A stretch of 64,000 nt of DNA. Source: Pseudomonas sp. PSKL.D1. Its GTDB lineage: Bacteria; Pseudomonadota; Gammaproteobacteria; Pseudomonadales; Pseudomonadaceae. Below the pieces are notes generated by a model. The model worked only from the letters and a program-made list of their open reading frames with translations, did not search any database and had not been told where the DNA came from. Shown in pieces: positions 1-8,085 of the stretch. The stretch is taken from assembly GCF_028898945.1 (NCBI RefSeq), contig NZ_CP118607.1:248001-312000 (forward strand), read 5' to 3'. How positions within the stretch are numbered: position 1 is the first letter of the stretch; the number at the start of each line of letters is the position of its first letter. Both the position numbers and the translations under genes were made by a program.

Positions 1-351
1 CGCCGAATTCAACGGTTGAAAGAAGAAGGGGTCATTCGTGGCCAGGTGACCTTGCTGGACCGCAAGAAGGTGGGCCTGAACACGCAGATTTTTGCCGAGG
101 TAAAGCTCAATGCCCACGGCCGCTCGAACTTCACCGAGTTCACTGAGGCTATCCGTGGCTTTCCGGAGGTGCTGGAGTGTTATGTGCTGATGGGGGCTGT
201 GGACTTTCTACTGCGTATCGTCACGTCGGATATCGAAGCATATGAACGGTTTTTCTTCGAAAAGCTGTCGAACGTGCCGGGTATTCAGGAGGTGAACTCG
301 ATCGTGGCGTTGTCAGAGATCAAGTCCACCACCAGCCTGCCCCTACGCTAA
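1..351 (+). CDS. Lrp/AsnC-family transcriptional regulator, C-terminal part
   Basis: The reading frame is open from base 1 and begins inside the gene. The first residues (RRIQRLKEEGVIRG) read as the end of an Lrp-type helix-turn-helix and its linker. The rest is the RAM ligand-binding domain, with the typical stretch around VLECYVLMGAVDFLLRIV and a final segment leading to the VNSIVALSEIK strand. Lrp/AsnC proteins are octameric or dimeric regulators that sense amino acids. The specific ligand cannot be told from this fragment. The start codon and most of the DNA-binding domain lie outside the window. Downstream comes a REP pair and then a convergent gene, so the transcript probably ends there. 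Confidence 0.85.
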   Translation, partial: RRIQRLKEEGVIRGQVTLLDRKKVGLNTQIFAEVKLNAHGRSNFTEFTEAIRGFPEVLECYVLMGAVDFLLRIVTSDIEAYERFFFEKLSNVPGIQEVNSIVALSEIKSTTSLPLR

Positions 352-353
352 AA

Positions 354-442
354 CCTGTAGGAGCGGATTTATCCGCGAACACCGGCGAAGCCGGTGCCAT
401 GCACCGCGGCGCTTGCTTCGCGGCTAAAGCCGCTCCTACAGG
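354..442. repeat. REP pair (inverted)
   Basis: An inverted pair opens with CCTGTAGGAGCGG and closes with CCGCTCCTACAGG. Between them sits a second small dyad (CACCGGCGAAGCCGGTG). This is the P. putida-type REP core, placed between convergent genes. Confidence 0.8.
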
Positions 443-523
443 GTACGCGTCGCGCTTGCGACCGTAGTTCCCTGTGCGACAGCGCAGCCCGAATGGGCTG
501 GGCAATCGCCTACAGTTCCAGTT

Positions 524-1891
524 TCAGGCTTTGAGCAGGTGTTTCCAGCCGCGGCTCTGATCGACGACGCGAGCCTGTTCGATACGCGCCTCCAGCAGCT
601 CATCGCTCAGCGGCTGCTCCGCCAACTCATGCAGCTTTTTCAGGTCGCCGTACAGGCGGTCCATCTGCGGCGCCTCCAGCACCTGGCGGGCATGGTGCAG
701 CCAGGCCAGCAACTGCTCGATACGCGGCAACTGTTCAGCCAGGTCTTCCGGGCGCTGGGTGTATAGCGGCAGTTTCAGCGCACGGCCTTCTTCGCCCAAT
801 TGATGTGCCAGCCAGCTGGCCAATTGCGCCTTGCCTTGGCGTTCGCCGCGGCCCTTGCGCTCCACAGTCCAGGCTCGGGCCAAGAGCCAACGCGAGGTTT
901 CCAGCGAGAACTGGCCCCAGCGTACGTCTTCCAGCTCTTCTATAAACTGCTCAGGCGCGGCGCGGCGGATATCTTCGTCGTCATTGCCGGCCTGTACCAG
1001 CGGGCGCCAGTCCTCCAGCAGGGCGTCGAGGCTGGCGCGCAGTTCGCGGGTGGTGGCACGCGGAGCGGCCTGGCCCAGGCTGGCAGTCAGGGCGCGCAAT
1101 TCGGCCAGGCACTGCACCCAATCCTGCAGCAGGCGCCAGTGGCCGTTGTGGCGGTATTGCTCGGCCAGGCGCTGGCTGCTGGCCAGCAACTGCCAGGCGA
1201 GGGCGGTGTAGGCGTCGTCCAGCGCGATTTCGGCGTCCAGCTCGGTGGTTGGCAAGCCCAGCTCGTAGCTGTCCGGCTCCAGCAGGCGATAACCGCGCTC
1301 GGCCTTGCTGATGTCGCAGGGCATCAATGGCAAGCTGGCAGCCAGCTCTGCGGCCAGCTCCAGCAGGGCCTCGGGGGCGCCTTCGCGCAGTTCCAGTTCA
1401 AGTTCGCTGATTTCTTCCTTGCGCTTGCCGGCAATCACGAAACCTTGGTCCAGTGCCGCCTCGATCACGACCTTGCTCTTGCCGCGGCCCCAGCTGATCT
1501 CCGCGTATTCGCGGGTGAAGTCGGTGGTGAACAACGGCTTGATGGTTTTTTTGTCCAGATTGGCCAGTTGCTCCGGCCAGCAGGTGGCGTCGAGCTTTTT
1601 CAGGTCGAGCTTGACCTTGTCCAGGTGCCACTCGTATTCGTTGCGCTCGGACAGCCCGGCGACGCTTTGGCCACGGCACTTCAAGGTCTGGATGACTTCT
1701 TCGCCATCGCGGCGCAGGCGCAGGGCTACGCGGGCTGCGGACAGCTCGCGCTCCGGGGTGTCGAAGTACTGGTTGAGCAGTTCGCGGGTCTGCCAGCCGG
1801 ACTTGTTGCGCTTTTTCAGCAGAGGGTGCTCGCGCAGGGCGGCAAGGGTCTCGCGGCTGGCGCGGAGCTTGAGTTCGGTTTCTTTGTGCAT
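524..1891 (-). CDS. CYTH (triphosphatase-like) and CHAD domain protein
   Basis: A 455-residue protein. The N-terminal 200 or so residues form a CYTH domain, recognised by the ExExK signature in HKETELKL at residues 2-9 and by the alternating charged strands (RLRRDGEEVIQTLK, SERNEYEW) that line the triphosphate tunnel. Characterised bacterial members hydrolyse inorganic triphosphate in the presence of divalent metal. The C-terminal half is helical and rich in His, Arg and Trp, as expected of a CHAD domain, which binds polyphosphate in known cases, but its histidines are less regular than in strong CHAD sequences. The pairing matches the YgiF type of enzyme. It is convergent with the Lrp gene and divergent from argE. 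Substrate is inferred from family only. Confidence 0.82.
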   Translation of the reverse strand: MHKETELKLRASRETLAALREHPLLKKRNKSGWQTRELLNQYFDTPERELSAARVALRLRRDGEEVIQTLKCRGQSVAGLSERNEYEWHLDKVKLDLKKLDATCWPEQLANLDKKTIKPLFTTDFTREYAEISWGRGKSKVVIEAALDQGFVIAGKRKEEISELELELREGAPEALLELAAELAASLPLMPCDISKAERGYRLLEPDSYELGLPTTELDAEIALDDAYTALAWQLLASSQRLAEQYRHNGHWRLLQDWVQCLAELRALTASLGQAAPRATTRELRASLDALLEDWRPLVQAGNDDEDIRRAAPEQFIEELEDVRWGQFSLETSRWLLARAWTVERKGRGERQGKAQLASWLAHQLGEEGRALKLPLYTQRPEDLAEQLPRIEQLLAWLHHARQVLEAPQMDRLYGDLKKLHELAEQPLSDELLEARIEQARVVDQSRGWKHLLKA

Positions 1892-2006
1892 CGCAGGCTC
1901 GAAGGAGGGGCGTAATAACCGTGCAGTCTACAGGACTGGGCCGGCAACGGTTTATTCCTTACGGCGGATAGCCCTATGATGGGCAACGCTTTCGAGGAGT
2001 ACGCGC

Positions 2007-3149
2007 ATGCCGTTGCCAACGCTGAAAGACCAGTTTGCCGCTTTGATCGCCGCGCCCTCGGTCAGTTGCACCCAGGCTGCCCTGGACCAGTCCAATCGCC
2101 AGGTTATCGACCTGCTGGCCGGCTGGCTGGGCGACCTGGGCTTCACCTGCGACATCCAGCAGGTCAGCCCCGGCAAGTTCAACCTGCTGGCGAGCCGCGG
2201 CACTGGCCCTGGTGGCCTGGTGCTGGCCGGCCACAGCGATACCGTGCCATACGATGAGCAGCTGTGGAGCAGCGACCCGCTCAAGCTCACCGAGGTCGAT
2301 GGCCGCTGGGTTGGCCTGGGCAGTTGTGACATGAAGGGCTTTTTTGCCCTTATCATCGAAGCGGTGATTCCGCTGCTGGAGCACGACTTCAAGCAACCGC
2401 TGCTGATCCTTGCCACTTGCGATGAAGAAAGCTCGATGTCCGGCGCGCGCGCTTTGGCCGAGGCGGGCCAGCCACTGGGCCGAGCGGCGGTGATCGGCGA
2501 GCCCACGGGCTTGCGGCCGATCCGCATGCACAAAGGCATCCTCATGGACCGCATCGACATCCTCGGCCGCAGCGGCCATTCCTCCGACCCGAGCCTGGGC
2601 CACAGCGCCCTGGAGGCCATGCACGCGGTGATGGGCGAGCTGATGGGCCTGCGTCGGCAATGGCAGGAAACCTATCGCAACCCACAGTTCACGGTGCCCA
2701 CCCCCACCATGAACTTCGGCTGCATCCACGGCGGCGATAACCCCAACCGCATCTGCGGTCAGTGTGCGCTGGAGTTTGACCTGCGTCCCTTGCCCGGCAT
2801 GGATGTGGAACAACTGCGTGCGGCAATTCGCGCCAAGTTGCAGCCAGTTGCCGAACGCCATGAAGTGCGCATCGACTATGCGCCGCTGTTCCCTGAAGTA
2901 CCGCCTTTCGAGCAGGCCGCCGATGCCGAGTTGGTGCAAGTGGCCGAGCGCCTTACCGGCCATCGGGCCGAAGCGGTGGCATTCGGCACCGAGGCGCCTT
3001 ATCTTCAGCAACTGGGTTGCCAGACCATCGTGCTTGGCCCCGGAGACATTGCCTGCGCCCACCAACCGGGCGAATACCTCGAAATGTCACGCATCGAGCC
3101 TACCGTGCGTCTATTGCGTGATTTGATTCGGCACTACTGCCTGAACTAA
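2007..3149 (+). CDS. argE: Acetylornithine deacetylase
   Basis: A 380-residue M20-family metallopeptidase that removes the acetyl group from N2-acetylornithine in arginine synthesis. The metal site is visible: His76 and Asp78 in GHSDTVP, bridging Asp109 in SCDMKGF, and the catalytic Glu pair at 140-141 in CDEESS. The dimerisation domain runs from about 175 to 290 (HKGILMDRIDILGRSGHSS). The start at 2007 has a good ribosome site (GAGGAG) a few bases upstream. argA follows on the same strand after 126 bases. Many pseudomonads also have the ArgJ transacetylase, so the need for this enzyme may be conditional. A related M20 amidase specificity cannot be excluded, but adjacency to argA supports ArgE. 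Confidence 0.9.
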   Translation: MPLPTLKDQFAALIAAPSVSCTQAALDQSNRQVIDLLAGWLGDLGFTCDIQQVSPGKFNLLASRGTGPGGLVLAGHSDTVPYDEQLWSSDPLKLTEVDGRWVGLGSCDMKGFFALIIEAVIPLLEHDFKQPLLILATCDEESSMSGARALAEAGQPLGRAAVIGEPTGLRPIRMHKGILMDRIDILGRSGHSSDPSLGHSALEAMHAVMGELMGLRRQWQETYRNPQFTVPTPTMNFGCIHGGDNPNRICGQCALEFDLRPLPGMDVEQLRAAIRAKLQPVAERHEVRIDYAPLFPEVPPFEQAADAELVQVAERLTGHRAEAVAFGTEAPYLQQLGCQTIVLGPGDIACAHQPGEYLEMSRIEPTVRLLRDLIRHYCLN

Positions 3150-3193
3150 ACGTCCACCCTGCTGATTCGTTTTTTGCCTAGAGGAGACCGCGC

Positions 3194-3220
3194 GTGACCG
3201 CAAGCCTGTTCCGACGATGA
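3194..3220 (+). CDS. Candidate argA leader peptide (MTASLFRR)
   Basis: A GTG-initiated 8-codon frame with a strong ribosome site (AGAGGAGA) 7 bases upstream. It ends in two consecutive arginine codons, CGA CGA, followed by TGA, 55 bases before argA. Another ATG overlaps the stop (ATGA at 3217) and opens a frame that runs into the argA start in a different register. An arginine-ended leader before the first enzyme of arginine synthesis would suit translational attenuation or coupling. Supporting this, argA itself has only a weak ribosome site. The function is inference from position and codons; I see no strong attenuator hairpin. Confidence 0.3.
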   Translation: MTASLFRR

Positions 3221-3275
3221 TCCTGAACGCCGCGCCATCCAACGTTCTCCGTCCACTTTATCCACAGGCCCCGTC

Positions 3276-4574
3276 ATGCCCGATTATGTCAACTGGCTAC
3301 GCCATGCCTCCCCGTACATCAATGCCCATCGTGACTGCACCTTCGTGGTCATGCTTCCCGGCGATGGTGTAGAGCACCCGAATTTCGGCAACATCGTCCA
3401 CGACTTGGTGTTGCTGCACAGCCTGGGCGTACGCCTGGTGCTGGTGCACGGCTCGCGCCCGCAAATTGAAAGCCGACTGGCCGCCCGTGGCCTGACCCCG
3501 CACTACCACCGTGGCCTGCGCATTACCGATGCGGCCACGCTGGACTGCGTGATCGATGCGGTCGGCGCCTTGCGCCTGGCCATCGAGGCACGCCTGTCCA
3601 TGGACATCGCTGCCTCACCGATGCAGGGCTCACGGCTGCGCGTGGCTTGCGGCAATCTGGTGACGGCGCGGCCTATCGGCGTGCTCGAAGGCGTGGACTA
3701 CCACCACACTGGCGAAGTACGGCGTATCGACCGCAAAGGCATCAGCCGTTTGCTCGATGAGCGTTCGATCGTGCTGTTGTCGCCTTTGGGCTACTCGCCG
3801 ACCGGCGAAATCTTCAACCTGGCCTGCGAAGACGTGGCCACCCGCGCCGCGATCGAACTGGGGGCGGACAAATTGCTGCTGTTCGGCGCTGAGCCTGGCT
3901 TGCTGGATGAGCAAGGAAAGCTGGTGCGCGAGTTGCGGCCGCAGCACATCGGGCCACATCTGGCGCGGTTGGGCAGCGATTACCAGGGCGAACTGCTGGA
4001 CGCTGCCGCCGAGGCTTGTAAAGGCGGTGTGGCGCGTAGCCATATCGTCAGCTATGCCGAGGACGGCGCGCTGCTGACCGAACTGTTTACCCGGGGCGGT
4101 GGCGGTACGCTGGTGTCGCAGGAACAGTTCGAAGTCGTTCGCGAGGCGACCATCGAGGATGTTGGCGGCCTGTTGGAATTGATCAGTCCGCTGGAAGAGC
4201 AGGGCATTCTGGTGCGCCGCTCCCGTGAAGTGCTGGAGCGCGAGATCGAGCAGTTCAGCGTGGTGGAGCGCGAGGGCATGATCATCGCCTGTGCGGCGCT
4301 GTACCCGATTGCCGATTCCGAGGCAGGTGAGCTGGCGTGCCTGGCGGTGAACCCGGAGTATCGCCATGGCGGGCGTGGGGACGAACTGCTGGAGCGGATT
4401 GAAAGCCGGGCGCGGGCGTTGGGGCTGAATACCCTTTTCGTGCTTACCACGCGGACTGCGCACTGGTTCCGCGAGCGCGGGTTTGCGCCGAGTGGGGTGG
4501 AGCGGCTGCCTGCCGCGCGGGCTTCGCTTTACAACTATCAGCGCAATTCGAAGATTTTCGAGAAGTCTTTGTAG
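3276..4574 (+). CDS. argA: Amino-acid N-acetyltransferase (N-acetylglutamate synthase)
   Basis: A 432-residue protein of the classical ArgA layout: an amino-acid-kinase-like domain (about 1-290, with the LVLVHGSRPQIESRL stretch near the nucleotide-fold N-terminus and the arginine-binding region) followed by a GNAT acetyltransferase domain (about 295-432, with the acetyl-CoA segment LAVNPEYRHGGRGDELL). It acetylates glutamate with acetyl-CoA and is normally feedback-inhibited by arginine. Length matches known Pseudomonas ArgA. The ATG at 3276 lacks a strong ribosome site, whereas a short upstream frame ending in Arg-Arg has a good one. A REP pair follows. Confidence 0.95.
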   Translation: MPDYVNWLRHASPYINAHRDCTFVVMLPGDGVEHPNFGNIVHDLVLLHSLGVRLVLVHGSRPQIESRLAARGLTPHYHRGLRITDAATLDCVIDAVGALRLAIEARLSMDIAASPMQGSRLRVACGNLVTARPIGVLEGVDYHHTGEVRRIDRKGISRLLDERSIVLLSPLGYSPTGEIFNLACEDVATRAAIELGADKLLLFGAEPGLLDEQGKLVRELRPQHIGPHLARLGSDYQGELLDAAAEACKGGVARSHIVSYAEDGALLTELFTRGGGGTLVSQEQFEVVREATIEDVGGLLELISPLEEQGILVRRSREVLEREIEQFSVVEREGMIIACAALYPIADSEAGELACLAVNPEYRHGGRGDELLERIESRARALGLNTLFVLTTRTAHWFRERGFAPSGVERLPAARASLYNYQRNSKIFEKSL

Positions 4575-4590
4575 GCCTGTACCGCAGCCC

Positions 4591-4711
4591 ATTGTGGGAG
4601 CGGCCTTGTGTCGCGACAGGGGTGCGAAGCGCCCCCATGATTTGCGCATCACGCTGATAGTTTTGGGGCCGCTCTGCGGCCCTTTCGCGACACAAGGCCG
4701 CTCCCACAACA
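4591..4711. repeat. REP pair (inverted)
   Basis: The arms are TTGTGGGAGCGGCCTTGTG and CACAAGGCCGCTCCCACAA. Internal dyads (GGGGTGCGAAGCGCCCCC and GGGCCGCTCTGCGGCCC) lie between them. The element sits between convergent argA and spuI and probably also ends transcription. Confidence 0.85.
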
Positions 4712-4727
4712 GGGGCGGCGTTTTTGC

Positions 4728-6104
4728 TTACACGGTATGCAGATACCAGTTGTACTCAAGGTCGGAGATCGAATGCTCGAACTCCTCCAGCTCGCTTTCC
4801 TTGCACGCGACAAAGATGTCGATGTACTTCGGATCGATGTACTTGTTCAGGATTTCGCTGTCGTCCAGCTCGCGCAGGGCATCGCGCAGGTTGTTCGGCA
4901 GGCTCTGCTCCAGCTGTTCGTACGAGTTGCCTTCAATCGGCTCGCCCGGTTCGATCTTGTTGGTCAGGCCGTGGTGCACGCCTGCCAGCACGGCTGCCAT
5001 CATCAGGTACGGGTTGGCGTCGGCACCGGCCACGCGGTGCTCAACGCGCACGGCGTCCGGCGAACCGGTGGGTACGCGAAGGGCTACGGTGCGGTTGTCC
5101 AGGCCCCAGCTTGGCGCGTTCGGCACGTAGAACTGCGCGCCGAAGCGGCGGTACGAGTTGACGTTCGGGCACAGAAACGCCATGGACGCGGGCAGGGTCT
5201 CGAGCACACCGCCGACAGCGTGACGTAGCGCGGCGTTCTGCTCGGGATCCTCGCTGGTGAAGATGTTGTTGCCATCTTTGTCCAGCACGGAAATGTGTAC
5301 GTGCAGGCCGTTGCCTGCCTGGCCCGGGTAGGGCTTGGCCATGAAGGTGGTGTCCATCTCATGGTCGTAGGCGATGTTCTTGATCAAACGCTTGAGCAGC
5401 ACCGCGTAGTCACAGGCCTTGAGCGGGTCGGCAACGTGGTGCAGGTTGACTTCGAACTGCGCCGGGGCGCTTTCCTTGACGATGGCGTCGGCCGGGATGC
5501 CTTGCTCCTTGGCACCTTCGAGGATGTCCTGGAGGCAGTCGGCGTATTCGTCGAGGTCGTCGATCAGGTAAACCTGGGTCGACTGCGGGCGCTTGCCCGA
5601 AATTGGCGAGCGTGGCGGTTGCGGGCGGCCGTTCACGTTCTCCTGATCAATCAGGTAGAACTCCAGCTCGAACGCAGCGCAAATGGTCAGGCCCATGTCG
5701 GTGAACTTGCTCACCACCTGACGCAGCACTTCACGCGGGTCGGCAAAGAACGGCTCGCCTTCGAGTTCGTGCATGGTCATCAGCAGCTGGGCGGTAGGGC
5801 GCTTCTGCCAGGGTTCGTTGGAGAGGGTGCCAGGGATCGGGTAGCAGATGCGGTCGGCATCGCCAATGTCCAAGCCCAGCCCGGTGCTTTCAACGGTGGA
5901 ACCGTTGATGTCCAGGGCGAAGAGGGAGGCCGGCAGGTTGATGCCTTTCTCGTAAACCTTGTGGAGGCTGGTGCGCTCAATGCGCTTGCCACGCACCACA
6001 CCATTCATATCTGCAATCAGAAGGTCAACGTAGAGAACCTCAGGATGTTCCTTAAGGAACGCGTTCGCTTCGTTAAGCTGAACGGCACGCGGGGGTACCG
6101 ACAT
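4728..6104 (-). CDS. spuI: Gamma-glutamylpolyamine synthetase (glutamine synthetase family)
   Basis: A 458-residue member of the glutamine synthetase superfamily, PuuA/SpuI branch. The catalytic core shows the ATP/glutamate motifs NGLHVHIS (about 270), NSYRRF (about 320) and the DNRTVALRVP strand. These enzymes join glutamate to the amino group of putrescine or another polyamine using ATP, the first step of the gamma-glutamyl route. The start at 6104 is preceded on the minus strand by AAAGGTG. It is divergent from a second family member (spuB) across a 574-base gap and close to a polyamine aminotransferase and transporter, which supports the polyamine role over nitrogen-assimilating GlnA. Which polyamine it prefers is not visible. 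Confidence 0.88.
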   Translation of the reverse strand: MSVPPRAVQLNEANAFLKEHPEVLYVDLLIADMNGVVRGKRIERTSLHKVYEKGINLPASLFALDINGSTVESTGLGLDIGDADRICYPIPGTLSNEPWQKRPTAQLLMTMHELEGEPFFADPREVLRQVVSKFTDMGLTICAAFELEFYLIDQENVNGRPQPPRSPISGKRPQSTQVYLIDDLDEYADCLQDILEGAKEQGIPADAIVKESAPAQFEVNLHHVADPLKACDYAVLLKRLIKNIAYDHEMDTTFMAKPYPGQAGNGLHVHISVLDKDGNNIFTSEDPEQNAALRHAVGGVLETLPASMAFLCPNVNSYRRFGAQFYVPNAPSWGLDNRTVALRVPTGSPDAVRVEHRVAGADANPYLMMAAVLAGVHHGLTNKIEPGEPIEGNSYEQLEQSLPNNLRDALRELDDSEILNKYIDPKYIDIFVACKESELEEFEHSISDLEYNWYLHTV

Positions 6105-6678
6105 GATGCAACACCTTTGTTGTTAAAAATATCAATCAAGGGGGGCTTGCAGGACCAGTCAATCGAAAAGCCATACTGATGTCAAGCCAACCCCATGATG
6201 CCCTGAAATGGCACATCGACGGCAGATTTGCTGCATATCGGGGCGTGCCATTATCCGCTATTTCCGCTGTGAAGGGCTATCTCAGACATGCCGTGTTTTA
6301 TTTTTTACGGAGGTGTTGTGTAAAAAAATGAACAAGGCTAAGCTCGGCCTCAACCCAAAACACAATAATACGAGGGTCACATGGTCCGCTTGTCGCGACC
6401 TGAAAGCGCTGCCATTGCAGTGCCATCGGGTACTCATGCCATTTATGCGAGCACCGCCTGCGTCGCAGCCACTCTGGCCGCAATAATTGACGCTTGGTGC
6501 ACTCGGATCATGCCCTGTAGCGGCTTGCCGCGCCTCTTTTTGCCTTTCTGCCCTTCGAACTCATTACGGAAACACGTGTTTTCAGTGTATCCAACGCGGC
6601 TCTGCGCGGGTGTTTTTGCTTTAGCAATCTACTCCATCCAGAATCAATGCGCGGACCACATTACCTCCTGAGGTATTT
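6105..6678. promoter_or_regulatory. Divergent spuI/spuB control region, no gene seen
   Basis: These 574 bases separate divergent spuI and spuB and must hold both promoters. They are less GC-rich than the flanks and include a T-rich tract near 6296-6306. One short frame (6328-6486) starts with MNKAKLG, but its GGAGG lies 14 bases from the ATG and its codon use is poor, so I do not call it. A partial GG-N10-GC pattern (TGGCAC at about 6208) is too weak for a sigma-54 promoter. No remnant of spuA, which in P. aeruginosa lies between these two genes, is recognisable. Confidence 0.5.
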
Positions 6679-8037
6679 ATGAGTAACAACCTCGACCAGC
6701 TCACCGATTGGTTGAAAGAGCACAAGATCACCGAAGTCGAATGCCTGATCAGCGACCTGACCGGCATCACCCGCGGCAAGATCTCGCCCACCAACAAATT
6801 CATCGCCGAAAAAGGCATGCGCCTGCCTGAAAGCGTGCTGCTGCAGACCGTGACCGGCGATTACGTCGATGACGACATCTATTACGACCTGCTCGACCCG
6901 GCCGACATCGACATGATCTGCCGCCCGGACGAGAACGCCGTGTTCCTGGTGCCATGGGCCATCGAGCCAACTGCACAGGTGATCCACGACACTTACGACA
7001 AGAAGGGCAACCCGGTCGAGCTGTCGCCGCGCAACGTGCTGAAGAAAGTACTCAAGCTCTATGCTGACAAGGGCTGGCAGCCCATTGTCGCGCCCGAGAT
7101 GGAGTTTTACCTGACCAAGCGCAGCGAAGACCCGGACTTTCCGCTGCAGCCCCCGGTAGGCCGCTCCGGCCGCCCGGAAACCGGCCGCCAGTCGTTCTCC
7201 ATCGAAGCCGCCAACGAATTCGACCCGCTGTTCGAGGACGTTTACGACTGGTGCGAACTGCAGCAACTGGACCTCGATACGCTGATCCACGAAGACGGCA
7301 CGGCGCAGATGGAAATCAACTTCCGTCACGGCAACGCCCTGCATTTGGCTGACCAGATTCTGGTGTTCAAACGCACCATGCGTGAGGCGGCCCTCAAGCA
7401 CAACGTGGCGGCCACCTTCATGGCCAAGCCCATGACCGGCGAGCCAGGCAGTGCCATGCACCTGCACCAGAGTGTGGTGGACGTGCACACGGGCAAGAAC
7501 ATCTTCTCGAATGAGGACGGCAGCATGAGCGAGCTGTTCCTCAACCACATCGGTGGCCTGCAGAAGTTCATCCCTGAGGCTCTGCCGCTTTTTGCACCCA
7601 ACGTCAATTCGTTCCGCCGTTTCCTGCCGGACACCTCGGCGCCGGTGAACGTGGAATGGGGCGAAGAAAACCGCACCGTGGGCCTGCGCGTCCCGGATGC
7701 CGGCCCGCAGAACCGCCGTGTCGAGAACCGCCTGCCGGGTGCCGATGCGAACCCTTACCTGGCCATCGCCGCCAGCCTGCTATGCGGTTACATCGGCATG
7801 GTCGAGGGCATCGAAGCCAGTGCGCCGGTTGTGGGGCGCGGCTATGAGCGCCGCAACCTGCGCTTGCCGCTGACAATCGAAGATGCCTTGGAGCGTATGG
7901 AAATCAGCCGTGCGCTGACCCAGTACCTGGGCAAGAAATTCATCACCGGCTACGTCGCCACCAAGCGGGCCGAGCATGAAAACTTCAAGCGCGTCATCAG
8001 CTCCTGGGAGCGTGAGTTCCTACTGTTCGCTGTCTGA
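6679..8037 (+). CDS. spuB: Gamma-glutamylpolyamine synthetase (glutamine synthetase family)
   Basis: A 452-residue PuuA-like glutamine synthetase, first gene of the polyamine cluster. The N-terminal beta-grasp region has the LISDLTGITRGK segment. The catalytic domain carries the MEFYLTKR strand with metal-binding Glu, the histidine motif SAMHLHQS, NSFRRF and ENRTVGLRVP. It glutamylates a polyamine so that the SpuC aminotransferase can act on the other end. A GAGG ribosome site precedes the ATG. spuC starts 48 bases downstream behind a small hairpin. It differs clearly from the 458-residue SpuI, so the two probably have different substrates or regulation. Confidence 0.9.
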   Translation: MSNNLDQLTDWLKEHKITEVECLISDLTGITRGKISPTNKFIAEKGMRLPESVLLQTVTGDYVDDDIYYDLLDPADIDMICRPDENAVFLVPWAIEPTAQVIHDTYDKKGNPVELSPRNVLKKVLKLYADKGWQPIVAPEMEFYLTKRSEDPDFPLQPPVGRSGRPETGRQSFSIEAANEFDPLFEDVYDWCELQQLDLDTLIHEDGTAQMEINFRHGNALHLADQILVFKRTMREAALKHNVAATFMAKPMTGEPGSAMHLHQSVVDVHTGKNIFSNEDGSMSELFLNHIGGLQKFIPEALPLFAPNVNSFRRFLPDTSAPVNVEWGEENRTVGLRVPDAGPQNRRVENRLPGADANPYLAIAASLLCGYIGMVEGIEASAPVVGRGYERRNLRLPLTIEDALERMEISRALTQYLGKKFITGYVATKRAEHENFKRVISSWEREFLLFAV

Positions 8038-8047
8038 TCAACCCTGA

Positions 8048-8065
8048 GGCCGCCGGTTGGCGGCC
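8048..8065 (+). repeat. Intercistronic hairpin between spuB and spuC
   Basis: GGCCGCC and GGCGGCC pair around a GGTT loop just upstream of the spuC ribosome site. There is no T tract, so it looks like a message-stabilising or attenuating hairpin, not a terminator. Confidence 0.55.
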
Positions 8066-8085
8066 ACCGGAAAATGGAGAGGCAC

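Noticed and set aside
800..1915. 371-residue open frame opposite the CYTH/CHAD gene
   Set aside because: It is a GC-rich shadow: composition is dominated by Gly/Ala/Gln with no domain, and the minus-strand frame has clear CYTH motifs.
6207..6223. GG-N10-GC pattern suggestive of a sigma-54 promoter
   Set aside because: TGGCAC is good but the downstream element reads CGGCA instead of TTGCA; too weak without mapping.
6328..6486. 52-residue frame (MNKAKLG...) in the spuI-spuB gap
   Set aside because: GGAGG is 14 bases from the ATG, codon use is poor and no domain is apparent.
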